The translations under genes were made by a program, and so were the position numbers. A stretch of 35,319 nt of DNA, taken from Candidatus Eremiobacteraceae bacterium (GTDB taxonomy: Bacteria > Vulcanimicrobiota > Vulcanimicrobiia > Eremiobacterales > Eremiobacteraceae). The DNA lies in assembly GCA_035314825.1 (NCBI GenBank), contig DATFYX010000031.1, positions 1-35,319 on the forward strand, written 5' to 3'. The notes under the pieces were generated by a model. That model was given only the letters and a program-made list of their open reading frames with translations. It was not told the DNA's origin and searched no databases. Below are positions 16,481 through 24,668 of the stretch, piece by piece (within the stretch, counting starts at the first letter, position 1; each line of letters begins with the position of its first letter).

Positions 16481-17255
16481 GACGGCCTCGGTGTTCGGGG
16501 CGGCATGCGCTTTCGCCCTGGCGTCCGCCGTCTGCGCATCGGCGCGCGCCGCATCCGCCACGCCGGCCCCCAACCCGTTCGACCAGCCGGTTCACCCGCT
16601 CGGAGTCGGAGACGTCCTGCCTGACGCGACCTATGTCGATCAAGCCGGCCGCCGCGTCTCCATCCAGCAGTTGCGGGGCCGCACGCTCGTCATCGGTTTT
16701 ATCTATACGAACTGCGCCGACGAGTGCCCGATCCTCACCGAGAAATTCGGCCGGCTGCAGGCCGCCCTGCCGGCCGACCGTTTCGAGCTGCTCGAGATCA
16801 GCATCGATCCCGCACGCGATACTCCGTTGGCGATCGCGAACTTCGCGCGCAGCCGCGGAGTGCGCGGCGAGAATTGGCGCGTGCTGACCGGCGACGCGTC
16901 ACTGGTCGACTCGTTCGCCAAGCCGCTCGGCGTGTCGGTGGTTCAAGGCGATCGTGGTCAATTGCTGCACAGCGAGAGGACGGTGATCGCCGGGCCAGAC
17001 GGCCGGATCGACCTTCTTGTCGATGACGCCGGATGGACCGCCACGCAGCTGGTCGCCGCGGCGCGCCATGCCGATGGGTTGCCGTCAAACGGGTTGGCGC
17101 GCTTCGACCTGGCGCTTGGCAAGGCGGTGCAAGCCGTGTGCGGCGGTTCGACCGCAGCGAAGTCCGGGATATGGGATCTGGTAGGGGTCTTGGGTGTCAT
17201 CGTCGTCGGCGGCTTGGTCGCGCTGCTGCTGGCACGCCGCCTTTTTCTCACCTGA
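16437..17255 (+). CDS. SCO1/SenC-family copper chaperone
   Basis: Thioredoxin-like copper/thiol protein that loads or reduces the CuA site of cytochrome oxidase subunit II, periplasmic. 272 aa. An N-terminal signal (LRRRWLGLKGSMTASVFGAA...) is followed by the SCO domain: LVIGFIYTNCADECPILTEK gives the CxxxC copper motif near residue 100, and LLHSERTVIAGPDGRI gives the third, histidine ligand. A C-terminal membrane helix (LVGVLGVIVVGGLVALLLA) would anchor it. ATG at 16437 is used; 16443 is equally possible, and 16479 would remove the basic signal-peptide start. Its place after the caa3 genes fits CuA assembly. The palindromic repeat begins at the first base after the stop. Confidence 0.9.
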   Translation: MAMLRRRWLGLKGSMTASVFGAACAFALASAVCASARAASATPAPNPFDQPVHPLGVGDVLPDATYVDQAGRRVSIQQLRGRTLVIGFIYTNCADECPILTEKFGRLQAALPADRFELLEISIDPARDTPLAIANFARSRGVRGENWRVLTGDASLVDSFAKPLGVSVVQGDRGQLLHSERTVIAGPDGRIDLLVDDAGWTATQLVAAARHADGLPSNGLARFDLALGKAVQAVCGGSTAAKSGIWDLVGVLGVIVVGGLVALLLARRLFLT

Positions 17256-17282
17256 ATGGAGCGGTCGAATTTATTCGACCGC
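17256..17282. repeat. 27-bp palindromic repeat, copy 2 (3' of SCO gene)
   Basis: Identical over 27 bp to 5514-5540, with the 22-bp inverted repeat at 17261-17282. It begins immediately after the SCO stop codon, so both copies sit just downstream of a + strand gene. No T-run follows the hairpin. Confidence 0.85.
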
Positions 17283-17349
17283 AGGCACGACAACCGATCC
17301 GGGGGAAACCACCGCAACCGGGCGTCGAAGAGGACTTGGAGGCTTGGAG

Positions 17350-17691
17350 ATGATGACGCGCAATGCATCGATGTTGGCCACGGCGTCCGTAACGGCGTTG
17401 CTCCTCGGCGCGTGCACGAACCCGACGACGCAGGGCGATTACGGCGCGCTCGCCGGCGTCGTGTCGTCGAGCGCCGGACCAGTCGCGGGCGCGCAAGTAT
17501 GCGTCGCCGTCGTCGACTGCGCGACGACCGCGGCGGACGGCACGTATAAGATCTCAACGGTGCCCGGAGATCCGACCGGCGTCATGGAGACGGTGACCGC
17601 GAGTGCGACCGGTTATCAGCCCTTTACCACGCAAGTGCACATAACGTCAGGGCAGCAAACGCCTCTTAATATCACGCTCGTCCACGTCTAA
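17350..17691 (+). CDS. Small lipoprotein with carboxypeptidase-regulatory-like fold
   Basis: 113 aa. A signal peptide ends in the lipobox LGAC near residue 24, so it is predicted to be lipid-anchored. The mature part (GALAGVVSSSAGPVAGAQVC ... TTAADGTYKISTVPGDPTG) follows the G-x-V...AxV...T.ADGxY..x.VPxG pattern of the CarboxypepD_reg-like/transthyretin-like beta-sandwich, which is common in cell-surface proteins with unknown ligands. The ATG at 17350 is supported by GGAGG with seven bases between; a second ATG follows directly. It lies alone between the SCO gene and the IclR operon. Confidence 0.8.
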   Translation: MMTRNASMLATASVTALLLGACTNPTTQGDYGALAGVVSSSAGPVAGAQVCVAVVDCATTAADGTYKISTVPGDPTGVMETVTASATGYQPFTTQVHITSGQQTPLNITLVHV

Positions 17692-17704
17692 GCGGCGCAA
17701 ACGC

Positions 17705-17810
17705 GTACGGGATAGGCGTTTCGCAGACAGGAACCGGCGCGGGGGTGCGCCAAGAGCCGTCCCGTTACAAGTGTCCCAATGAGCATCGGCCGCCTACTAA
17801 CGGCCGGTGC
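17705..17810 (+). promoter_or_regulatory. Structured leader upstream of the IclR gene (candidate cis-regulatory RNA)
   Basis: A closing helix ACGGGA (17707-17712) with TCCCGT (17760-17765) encloses a hairpin GGCGC/GCGCC (17736-17740 with 17747-17751). Downstream is a 10-bp hairpin with one G-U pair (17783-17792 with 17801-17810, loop CCTACTAA) followed by TTTGCGCT, weakly terminator-like. CCGTTA at 17762-17767 can instead pair with TAACGG at 17798-17803, which would break both. This is riboswitch-like logic, but no known class is recognised. Confidence 0.35.
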
Positions 17811-17862
17811 TTTGCGCTCCCCGGCAGCGAGCGCACGAAACTCGAGGGGGTTGGAGGACAGC

Positions 17863-18690
17863 GTGGTTATTTCGTCCGGTGAGACCGCCGCCGCAAAGCC
17901 GCGAGGCGAGTCCAAAGTCAACTCAGTCGACCGCGCATTGGTCATCCTCGAGTACCTGGGAACGCAGAGCAAGGAAGTCGGCGTCCGGGAGCTCGGCCAG
18001 GCGATCGGACTCTCGAAGAGCAGCGTTCACCGCATACTCCAGACCTTGCGCGCCCGCGGCTTCGTCAAATGGAACCCCGACAACGCCCGCTATTCCCTGG
18101 GCATCAAGGCCTTCGAGGTAGGCTGCGGCATCCTGCGGTCCATGGAGGCCCACACCGTCGCCAAACCGGTCCTGGAGCAGCTGGCCGTTGCGCTGGGCGA
18201 GACGGTTTTCTTGGGGGTCCTGGACGACACCGAGCTGGTCTATATCGAAAAAGTGGACGGCCGCCGGCCGGTCAAGATGTACGCCGACATCGGCGCGCGC
18301 CGGCCGATGCACTCCACCGGCATCGGCAAGGCGCTGCTCGCGCATCTCGATCGCGCCGAGATCGACCGCATCATCGCCAGCAAGCCGCTCGCCCGCTACA
18401 CGAAGAACACCATCACCGATCCCGAGGCGTTGCGCCTCGAGCTGGAAAAAGTCCGCCGCCAGGCCTACGCGGAGGACAACGAAGAGACTGAAGAAGGGCT
18501 GTACTGTGTCGGCGCGCCGCTGTTCAACTATTCAGGCCGACCCGTCGCCGCGATCTCCGTCGCGGTGCCAAAGTTTGGGCAGCAGCAGCTGCCGCGCGAT
18601 CGCGTCATCAAGCACGTCGTCGCCGCGGCGCAAGAGATCTCCGCCAAACTCGGCTACAGCGGCCGCGCGAAGAACGCCGCTCTCGGCTAG
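17863..18690 (+). CDS. IclR-family transcriptional regulator
   Basis: Dimeric or tetrameric DNA-binding regulator with a small-molecule-binding domain. 275 aa from GTG at 17863, chosen because GGAGG stands five bases upstream and the length then matches the family; an upstream ATG at 17779 would add 28 unusual residues. A winged-helix HTH spans about residues 18-75 (SVDRALVILEYLG ... LSKSSVHRILQTLRARGFV), followed by the IclR effector domain (about 90-260) with YIEKVDGRRPVKMY and MHSTGIGKALLAHL. IclR proteins often control glyoxylate, glycerate or aromatic catabolism; the next two genes are glycerate-pathway enzymes, so those are likely targets. The reductase gene starts nine bases after the stop. 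Confidence 0.92.
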   Translation: MVISSGETAAAKPRGESKVNSVDRALVILEYLGTQSKEVGVRELGQAIGLSKSSVHRILQTLRARGFVKWNPDNARYSLGIKAFEVGCGILRSMEAHTVAKPVLEQLAVALGETVFLGVLDDTELVYIEKVDGRRPVKMYADIGARRPMHSTGIGKALLAHLDRAEIDRIIASKPLARYTKNTITDPEALRLELEKVRRQAYAEDNEETEEGLYCVGAPLFNYSGRPVAAISVAVPKFGQQQLPRDRVIKHVVAAAQEISAKLGYSGRAKNAALG

Positions 18691-18699
18691 GCGCGGGCG

Positions 18700-19686
18700 A
18701 TGAGCCAGCCCAAGCCTCGCGTGTTCGTCACCCGCGTGATCCCCGACGCCGGTCTGACGCTGCTCGAACGCCACACCGATCCCGATGTCTGGCCGCACGA
18801 CCGCCCGCCGACGCGCGAGGAGCTGGTGCGCGGCTGCAAGGACGCAGACGCACTGGTCTGCCTTTTGACCGAGAAGGTCGACGCCGAAGTGCTCGAGGCG
18901 GCCCCCAAAGTGCGCATCGTCGCCAACGTCGCCGTGGGTTTTGACAATCTGGACGTCGCGGCAGGCACCAAAGCCGGCGTCGTCATGACCAATACGCCCG
19001 GCGTGCTCGACGACACGACCGCGGACCTCGCGTTCGCCCTCCTGCTCTGTACGGCGCGGCGCCTAGCCGAAGGGGATCGGCTGACGCGCACCGGCAGGTG
19101 GGGCGGCTGGGGTATCATGCAGCTGCTCGGCCACGACGTCCATCACGCGACGCTCGGCATCGTCGGATTCGGACGCATCGGGCGCGGCGTGGCGCGCCGG
19201 GCGCTCGGCTTCGACATGACCGTTCTCTATTCCGACGAATTCCCGGCTCCACCGGACGTCGAGCGCGAGCTGCGCGCGGCGCGCGTGCCGTTCGAGGAGC
19301 TGCTCACCCGCTCGGATTTCATCACCCTGCACACGCCGTTGCTGCCCGGCACCAAGCATCTCATGAACTCCGCGGCATTGCAGAAGATGAAGCCCACCGC
19401 GTGCCTGATCAACACATCGCGCGGTCCGGTCATCGACGAGGCGGCGCTCGTCGAAGCGCTGCGCGACGGCACGATCGCGGGCGCCGGGCTGGACGTGTAC
19501 GAGAACGAACCGAAGCTCTCGCCCGGGTTGGCACAGCTTGAAAACGTCGTGCTGCTGCCGCATATCGGCAGCGCGAGCTATGCGACGCGCGGCAAGATGG
19601 CGCAGATGGCGGCCAACAACGTCATCGCCTTTTTCGAAGGCAAAGCGCCGCCCAACGCGCTCAACCCCGAGGTGCTCAAACGCTAG
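18700..19686 (+). CDS. D-2-hydroxyacid dehydrogenase (hydroxypyruvate/glyoxylate reductase)
   Basis: NAD(P)H-dependent reductase of the D-isomer 2-hydroxyacid dehydrogenase family, 328 aa. Rossmann motif GIVGFGRIGRGVARR near residue 154. The catalytic triad is visible as arginine in LINTSRGPVIDEAALVEALR, glutamate in LDVYENEP and histidine in LLPHIGSAS. VGFDNLDV and NTPGVLDDTTADLAFALLL are typical of the glyoxylate/hydroxypyruvate reductase subgroup. It probably makes D-glycerate from hydroxypyruvate or glycolate from glyoxylate. The glycerate kinase directly downstream favours the hydroxypyruvate role. Cofactor preference is not determined. Confidence 0.92.
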   Translation: MSQPKPRVFVTRVIPDAGLTLLERHTDPDVWPHDRPPTREELVRGCKDADALVCLLTEKVDAEVLEAAPKVRIVANVAVGFDNLDVAAGTKAGVVMTNTPGVLDDTTADLAFALLLCTARRLAEGDRLTRTGRWGGWGIMQLLGHDVHHATLGIVGFGRIGRGVARRALGFDMTVLYSDEFPAPPDVERELRAARVPFEELLTRSDFITLHTPLLPGTKHLMNSAALQKMKPTACLINTSRGPVIDEAALVEALRDGTIAGAGLDVYENEPKLSPGLAQLENVVLLPHIGSASYATRGKMAQMAANNVIAFFEGKAPPNALNPEVLKR

Positions 19687-19700
19687 CAGGCCGGCGGGCC

Positions 19701-20828
19701 ATCCGCAAGATCGTCATCGCCCCCGACAAGTTCAAGGGCAGCCTCAACGGGATCGAAGTTGCGCGGGCGATCGAGGCGGGGTTCAAGCGCGTGTTCTCCG
19801 ATGCGACCTATGAGCTGGTGCCCGTGGCCGACGGCGGCGATGGCACGCTCGATGCGATGGTCTGCGCGTTGAACGGGCGCAAGATCGAGATGACGGTGTC
19901 TGGACCCGATGGCAAGCCCGTTTCGGCCCCCTACGGCTTGCTGCCTGAAAACGTCGCAGTCGTCGAAATGGCTCGTGCGAGCGGCCTTGCGCTGCTCCCT
20001 CCCGGCAGCAACGACCCGATGACGGCCACGAGCTACGGCACTGGCCAGCTCATCGCCGCCGCGCTCAAAGCCGGCGCCACGCGCATGATCGTGGCGATCG
20101 GCGGCAGCGCGACCAACGACGCGGGCACCGGCGCGCTGCGCGCGCTCGGCACCCGTTTTCTCGATAGAGATGGCGAGGAGCTGCCGCCTGGTGGCGCGGC
20201 GCTTACCCGGCTGCGGCACATCGACACGGGCGATTCCGACGCGCGGCTTTCCGGCACGAGGATTGAGATCGCCTGCGACGTCACGAACCCCCTCGTCGGT
20301 CCCAACGGGGCTTCCGCGATCTACGGACCGCAGAAAGGCGCATCACCGGCTCAAGTGCGGGAGCTCGACGAGGCCCTGGCGCAGTTCGCGATCATCGCCG
20401 CGAAGACGACCGGCGTAGACGTGCGGGATATTCCCGGTGCAGGTGCGGCCGGCGGATTCGGCGGCGGATTTCTGGCGCTTGCAGGCGCGCAGTTGCGTCC
20501 AGGCGCGCAGCTGGTGCTCGACGTGCTGGGATTCGCCCAACGCTTGGAAGGCGCCGACCTGGTCATCACCGGCGAAGGCCGGCTCGACAAGCAGACGCTG
20601 AACGGCAAAGCGCCCTATGCCGTTGCCCAAGCCGCGCGCGCTCGGGGGATCCCGGTCGTCGCGCTTGCAGGCAGCATTGCCCTGTCCGAAGACGAACTCG
20701 AGTCGGCGGGAATAGAGAAAGCTGTTGCGATTGCGCCAGCGACGATGCCAGTGGATCAAGCTATGCGTCGTGCGCGAGAGCTGATCGAAAGCGCTGCATT
20801 CCAGCTTGCGGGGAGGCTACCGCGATGA
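19701..20828 (+). CDS. Glycerate kinase (GarK/GlxK family), apparent AUC start
   Basis: Phosphorylates D-glycerate to a phosphoglycerate that enters glycolysis. 375 aa from 19701, matching the usual family length. Family motifs: IVIAPDKFKGS at the very start, VADGGDGTLDA, IGGSATNDAGTGAL and ITGEGRLDKQTLNGKAP. The conserved N-terminus is encoded from an ATC codon at 19701; the first canonical start in frame is GTG at 19791, which would delete the KIVIAPDKFKGS strand. No ATG, GTG or TTG is available in between or just upstream, so either AUC initiates or the true base is G. The stop overlaps the next ATG (ATGA). Confidence 0.9.
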   Translation: MRKIVIAPDKFKGSLNGIEVARAIEAGFKRVFSDATYELVPVADGGDGTLDAMVCALNGRKIEMTVSGPDGKPVSAPYGLLPENVAVVEMARASGLALLPPGSNDPMTATSYGTGQLIAAALKAGATRMIVAIGGSATNDAGTGALRALGTRFLDRDGEELPPGGAALTRLRHIDTGDSDARLSGTRIEIACDVTNPLVGPNGASAIYGPQKGASPAQVRELDEALAQFAIIAAKTTGVDVRDIPGAGAAGGFGGGFLALAGAQLRPGAQLVLDVLGFAQRLEGADLVITGEGRLDKQTLNGKAPYAVAQAARARGIPVVALAGSIALSEDELESAGIEKAVAIAPATMPVDQAMRRARELIESAAFQLAGRLPR

Positions 20829-21910
20829 GCCACATGGACGAGCGCGCCAGGGGATCCATCGGAGATCTGCGCGCGTTTCAGAAACCTGGTTTGGAGACAT
20901 TCAAGCGTTACATCCGCGGCGAACTTCCGGCCCCTCCCATGTTTCGACTCCTTGGGATACGGCCGACTGAAGCAGGCCTCGGCAAGACGACGTTCACGAT
21001 GCCGGTGACGCGATGGTTGGAAGACGGCTTCGGTTTGTATTGGGGCGGCGTGTACGCGCTCTTCGCTGACGCGCCGCTTGCCGCCGCCATCTGGACGACG
21101 CTGCCCGCAGGTAAGACCGTCACGACGTCGGAGCTCAGCATGTCATTCGTCAGGCCGATGAGCAGGAAGACCACGAACATGATCGGGCGTGCCGAGATCA
21201 TTCATTCGGGCAATCAGGTAGGATTGTCGATCATCCAGATCACCGATCACGAAGGGCGCCTGCTTGCATTTGGGAGCACCCGGTGCCTGATCTCTGACGT
21301 GCCGCTGGACTTGGAAGCCGAGTACCCGCCGCCTGATGTCGGGCCAACCGATCTGGTGGATCCTTATCTGCGGCCGGCTCCCGAAGACGGCTATTTCAGT
21401 CTCGACGAGGTGATGAACGGAACCCCGATCGACCTGCAGCGGCGAACGATCGCCGGCGAAAAAGTCTTTCCTGTATTCCAGCTCACCGGCTATCGCCCTA
21501 CGTCGGTTGATGACGGCCGGCTCAGGAGCGTCATGCCGTCGTCGGCGTGGTTCTCGAACGGCGGACCTTCGATCTACGGTGGACTGCTCGCGTGGGCTGC
21601 GGACTTCACGATGGGCGGGGCGGTCTATTCCACCCTTTCGGCCGGCGATGTTTTCGCGACATTGGATATGCAGATCCGGTTCACAAGACCGGCCCTCATC
21701 AACTCCGGAGACTTCACGCTCGACGCGACGGTGAATCATCGCGGCCGGCTGCTGCGGGTCAGCTCCTGCAACATCGACAACGCCGAAGGAAAGCGCATAG
21801 CGATGGCAACCGCTTCCGCGCTGGTGGTCAAGGGCGGCGTCCGCGAGCTGCGCAAGGGACGGTTGCCCGAAGAGATCCTGGCTGAAGTGTCGGAGCGACC
21901 GAGAGGCTAG
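20825..21910 (+). CDS. Tandem hot-dog thioesterase-family protein
   Basis: 361 aa with two hot-dog-fold halves. The first (about residues 40-160) contains WGGVYALFADAPLAAAIWTT followed by ELSMSFVRPM; the second (about 215-345) contains YGGLLAWAADFTMGGAVYST followed by DMQIRFTRPA. Both match the PaaI/4HBT pattern of a GG...A.D..... helix followed by a beta strand ending in RP. Such proteins hydrolyse acyl-CoA thioesters, but the substrate is unknown. The four-base overlap with glycerate kinase makes it part of the IclR-reductase-kinase operon. Its TAG overlaps the stop of convergent yvcK in a CTAG. Confidence 0.8.
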   Translation: MSHMDERARGSIGDLRAFQKPGLETFKRYIRGELPAPPMFRLLGIRPTEAGLGKTTFTMPVTRWLEDGFGLYWGGVYALFADAPLAAAIWTTLPAGKTVTTSELSMSFVRPMSRKTTNMIGRAEIIHSGNQVGLSIIQITDHEGRLLAFGSTRCLISDVPLDLEAEYPPPDVGPTDLVDPYLRPAPEDGYFSLDEVMNGTPIDLQRRTIAGEKVFPVFQLTGYRPTSVDDGRLRSVMPSSAWFSNGGPSIYGGLLAWAADFTMGGAVYSTLSAGDVFATLDMQIRFTRPALINSGDFTLDATVNHRGRLLRVSSCNIDNAEGKRIAMATASALVVKGGVRELRKGRLPEEILAEVSERPRG

Positions 21911-23277
21911 CGCGCGCTGGCTTGGCCGCCGACGATCTGCGGCACGTCGTTCGGGACCCCGCGGCCTTCGAGCTTGTCGTAGATCAGCTTCATGAGGCTA
22001 TGCGCGAGCTTGCCGGCATCGTGGCGCACCAATTGGGTCTCTGACACGAACTTTCCGTAGATCGGCGTGACCCCCATCGCGGCGACGGCTTTGACGTCCG
22101 GACGCACCTGATATGCGCGCTCGGATTCGTAGCGGCGCAGCAAGCGATGCGGCTGCTCGACGTTGACGAGCACGTAATCGAAGATCTGGCGCCCGGTGCC
22201 TTTGAGCAATGCCCGCACGTGGTCGGCGGCGGTCATGCCGTCGGTCTCGCCCGGCTGCGTCATGATGTTGCAGACGTAGATCTTGAAGGCCATGGAGTGT
22301 TCGATCGCTTCGGCGATGCCGGGTACCAAGAGGTTCGGCATCACGCTGGTGTACAGGCTGCCCGGACCGAGGATGATAGCATCGGCTCCCAAGATCGCCT
22401 CGATCGCCTCGTCCAGCGGCTCGCAGTCGCCCGGGATCAGACGCACCGAGACGATCGGCGACGACGTGTGTGAGATGGACGACTCGCCGCACACGACCGT
22501 GCCGTCAGCCAGCGTTGCCTCGAGCGCCACGTCAGCGAGGGTCGAAGGCAGCACGCGGCCTTTGATCGCGAGCACGCGGCTGCTCTCTTTGATCGCGCGG
22601 TCGAAGTCGCCGGCGATGCCGCACATCGCGGCCAAGAAGAGATTGCCGAACGAATGCCCGCTCAGCCCGTCGCCTTCGTTGAACCGGTATTGGAAGAGCG
22701 CTGCCATCGTCGATTCGTTGTCGGCCAGCGCCACCAGACAATTGCGGATGTCGCCGGGCGGCAGCACGCCCAACTCCTGGCGCAGGCGGCCGCTCGAGCC
22801 GCCGTCGTCGGCGACCGTGACGACCGCGGTCAGATTCGCCGTATATTCCTTGAGACCGCGCAAGAGCGTCGACAGGCCGGTGCCGCCGCCGATCGCGACG
22901 ATCCGGTAACCGCGCGCCAGCTGGCGGCGCTCGTAGACGACGTCGATCAAACGCTCCTCATCGCGCGGACTCACCGCGGACACGATGGATCGCATCCACT
23001 GCCGGATGCCGAGGTACACGCCGAACAACCCGACGACGATGAACGCCCACTCGATGGTGACCGGCGAGATCATGTCGCGCCCGATGAGCTGGCGGTCGAT
23101 GTACTCGTTGATATGGAAGTTGAGGAACGGCGCGTGCGCTAGCAGACGCACGAAGCCGTCGAGGAACAGCGCGCCGCCGGCCAGCGCTAAGAACAGCCAG
23201 CGCTTGACCTTGATGCCCGGCGTGAGCCAGCGCATCGCGTGCGACCAGGCTTGGCGTCCGGAATTATTTTCGCGCAT
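21907..23277 (-). CDS. yvcK: YvcK/CofD-like protein with N-terminal membrane anchor
   Basis: Gluconeogenesis factor/CofD-like family, known in Bacillus to bind UDP-sugars and affect cell-wall precursor flux. 456 aa, longer than the usual about 320. The extra N-terminal part has two hydrophobic segments (WLFLALAGGALFLDGFVRLL and WAFIVVGLFGVYLGIRQWM), so the enzyme domain would be membrane-tethered. The core from about residue 125 shows IVAIGGGTGLSTLLRGLK, VTVADDGGSSGRLR, GHSFGNLFLAAM and LGPGSLYTSVMPNL. The ATG at 23277 has GGAG seven bases upstream and overlaps the rapZ end by 14 bases, indicating an operon. whiA, the usual third partner, is not next to it. Confidence 0.94.
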   Translation of the reverse strand: MRENNSGRQAWSHAMRWLTPGIKVKRWLFLALAGGALFLDGFVRLLAHAPFLNFHINEYIDRQLIGRDMISPVTIEWAFIVVGLFGVYLGIRQWMRSIVSAVSPRDEERLIDVVYERRQLARGYRIVAIGGGTGLSTLLRGLKEYTANLTAVVTVADDGGSSGRLRQELGVLPPGDIRNCLVALADNESTMAALFQYRFNEGDGLSGHSFGNLFLAAMCGIAGDFDRAIKESSRVLAIKGRVLPSTLADVALEATLADGTVVCGESSISHTSSPIVSVRLIPGDCEPLDEAIEAILGADAIILGPGSLYTSVMPNLLVPGIAEAIEHSMAFKIYVCNIMTQPGETDGMTAADHVRALLKGTGRQIFDYVLVNVEQPHRLLRRYESERAYQVRPDVKAVAAMGVTPIYGKFVSETQLVRHDAGKLAHSLMKLIYDKLEGRGVPNDVPQIVGGQASAR

Positions 23278-24181
23278 CGCGAAGCTCCACGAACGCGCGC
23301 ACGTTATGGGTGCGCAGATGAGCGGCCAGCTCGGTCGCCAGATACACGGAACGATGGCGGCCGCCGGTGCAGCCGATGCCGATCGTCAAGTGCGCCTTGC
23401 CTTCGCGGATGAACAGAGGGACGAGGAAGTCGACGAAGCGGTAGAGCTCGCGTTCGAACGCCTGGACGTCCGCATCGCGCTTGAGAAACTCGACCACGGC
23501 CGGATGCGTGCCGGTGAGCGGGCGCAGCTCGTCGACGTAGTTGGGATTGGGAAGAAAGCGCGCGTCGAAGACCAGATCGGCGTCCAGCGGCACGCCGTGC
23601 TTGTAACCGAAAGCCACCACCGAGACGGTGAGCACGCCGGGCTCGGCGGTCGCATCGGCGGCATGCGCCAAGCGCTCCTTGAGCGCGGTCAGCGTCAGGG
23701 ATGAGGTGTCGATGATGACGTCAGCCGCGTCGCGGATGGGCTTGAGCTCGTGGCGCTCGGCGCTGATGCTGTCCGTCACCCGGCCGTGGCCCGCCAGCGG
23801 GTGCTTGCGCCGCGTCTCCGAGTAGCGGCGGACGAGCACCTCGTCGCTCGCGTCCAAGAACACGACGCGATACGCGATGCCCTCGTCTTCGAGCGCGCGC
23901 AGCTGGCCCAGCAGATCGCCGAACATCTCTTCGCCGCGTATGTCGAGCACGAGGGCCACGTGCTGCAGATTGCGGCTGCTGGAGAAGAGCTCGGCGAACT
24001 TGGGGATCAGGCTGGGCGGGAGGTTGTCGACGCAGAAATATCCCAGATCTTCGAGGCACTTGGCGGCCTGGCTCTTGCCGGCGCCGGACATGCCGGTGAC
24101 GATCACCACGTGCGGCGAAGGCAGCGCGCGGACCGGCTGCCGGGCGCTTGTGACGGATTGCTCGAACTGTCTTGATTTCAC
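23264..24181 (-). CDS. rapZ: RNase adapter/nucleotide-binding protein RapZ
   Basis: P-loop protein of the RapZ/YvcJ family; in E. coli it controls the glmS-regulating small RNA GlmZ, and in Bacillus it lies with yvcK. 305 aa. Walker A GMSGAGKS at about 30-37, followed by LEDLGYFCVDNLPPSLIPKF; the C-terminal domain has GIGCTGGRHRSVYL. The start is GTG at 24181, giving a normal-length protein. An open frame continues upstream into the divergent DUF2203 gene, but that part shows no family match. No convincing ribosome-binding site is seen, so initiation nearer the P-loop is possible. Confidence 0.94.
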   Translation of the reverse strand: MKSRQFEQSVTSARQPVRALPSPHVVIVTGMSGAGKSQAAKCLEDLGYFCVDNLPPSLIPKFAELFSSSRNLQHVALVLDIRGEEMFGDLLGQLRALEDEGIAYRVVFLDASDEVLVRRYSETRRKHPLAGHGRVTDSISAERHELKPIRDAADVIIDTSSLTLTALKERLAHAADATAEPGVLTVSVVAFGYKHGVPLDADLVFDARFLPNPNYVDELRPLTGTHPAVVEFLKRDADVQAFERELYRFVDFLVPLFIREGKAHLTIGIGCTGGRHRSVYLATELAAHLRTHNVRAFVELRDARK

Positions 24182-24259
24182 CTGATTGGGTATTGGCGGT
24201 CGGCGCGGCTCTGCCCCGCCGCAGCGGAAGAAGCCTGGGGTGGGGCGAAGCGGGGTCCC

Positions 24260-24661
24260 GTGAAGATATTCAGGCTTGAAGAGGCGACGGCGCTGTTGCC
24301 CATCATCAAGCCGCTGCTGGAACAGGTGACGCGCCGGCGGCGCGACTACGCCATCGCGATGCTCGAGGCCGAGGTCGCGCGCGGCTTTGCCGCGACGCCG
24401 AGCGAAGGACGCGACTCGTTGGTGATGCGCCGCGAAGCGCGCGAGCTGCACGAGGAGATCGGCGCGCGCATCGAAGCGATCCAACGGCACGGCTGCATCG
24501 TCAAAGATCTGGATCTGGGACTGGTGGACTTTCCCGCGTTGCGCGGCGGACAACTCGTGAACCTGTGCTGGCAGATGGATGAGCCGTCAATCGCGCATTG
24601 GCATGGCGTCGAAGAGGGCTTTGCGGCGCGCAAGCCGCTCTCGCGCAGACGCACCACGTAG
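24260..24661 (+). CDS. DUF2203 family protein
   Basis: 133 aa, cytoplasmic, mostly helical. MKIFRLEEATALLPIIKPLL at the start, a long helical pair with charged residues (about 20-80) and the later HGCIVKDLDLGLVDFPALRG plus LCWQMDEPSIAHWHGVEEGF match the DUF2203 family, in which a GLVDFP motif and a W...E..I..WH motif are conserved. The family has no known function. Start GTG at 24260. It is divergent from rapZ across a 78-bp gap and convergent with the RNase P RNA gene. Confidence 0.88.
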   Translation: MKIFRLEEATALLPIIKPLLEQVTRRRRDYAIAMLEAEVARGFAATPSEGRDSLVMRREARELHEEIGARIEAIQRHGCIVKDLDLGLVDFPALRGGQLVNLCWQMDEPSIAHWHGVEEGFAARKPLSRRRTT

Positions 24662-24668
24662 ATGTGGT

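Noticed and set aside
17256-17549. Open frame starting MERSNLFDR inside the repeat after the SCO gene
   Set aside because: The frame begins within the palindromic repeat, runs across the real lipoprotein gene in another frame, and has an Arg-rich shadow composition with no ribosome-binding site.
24182-24553. Extended N-terminus of rapZ reaching into the DUF2203 gene
   Set aside because: The extra residues show no family similarity and lie antisense to a conserved gene; GTG at 24181 gives the normal RapZ length.
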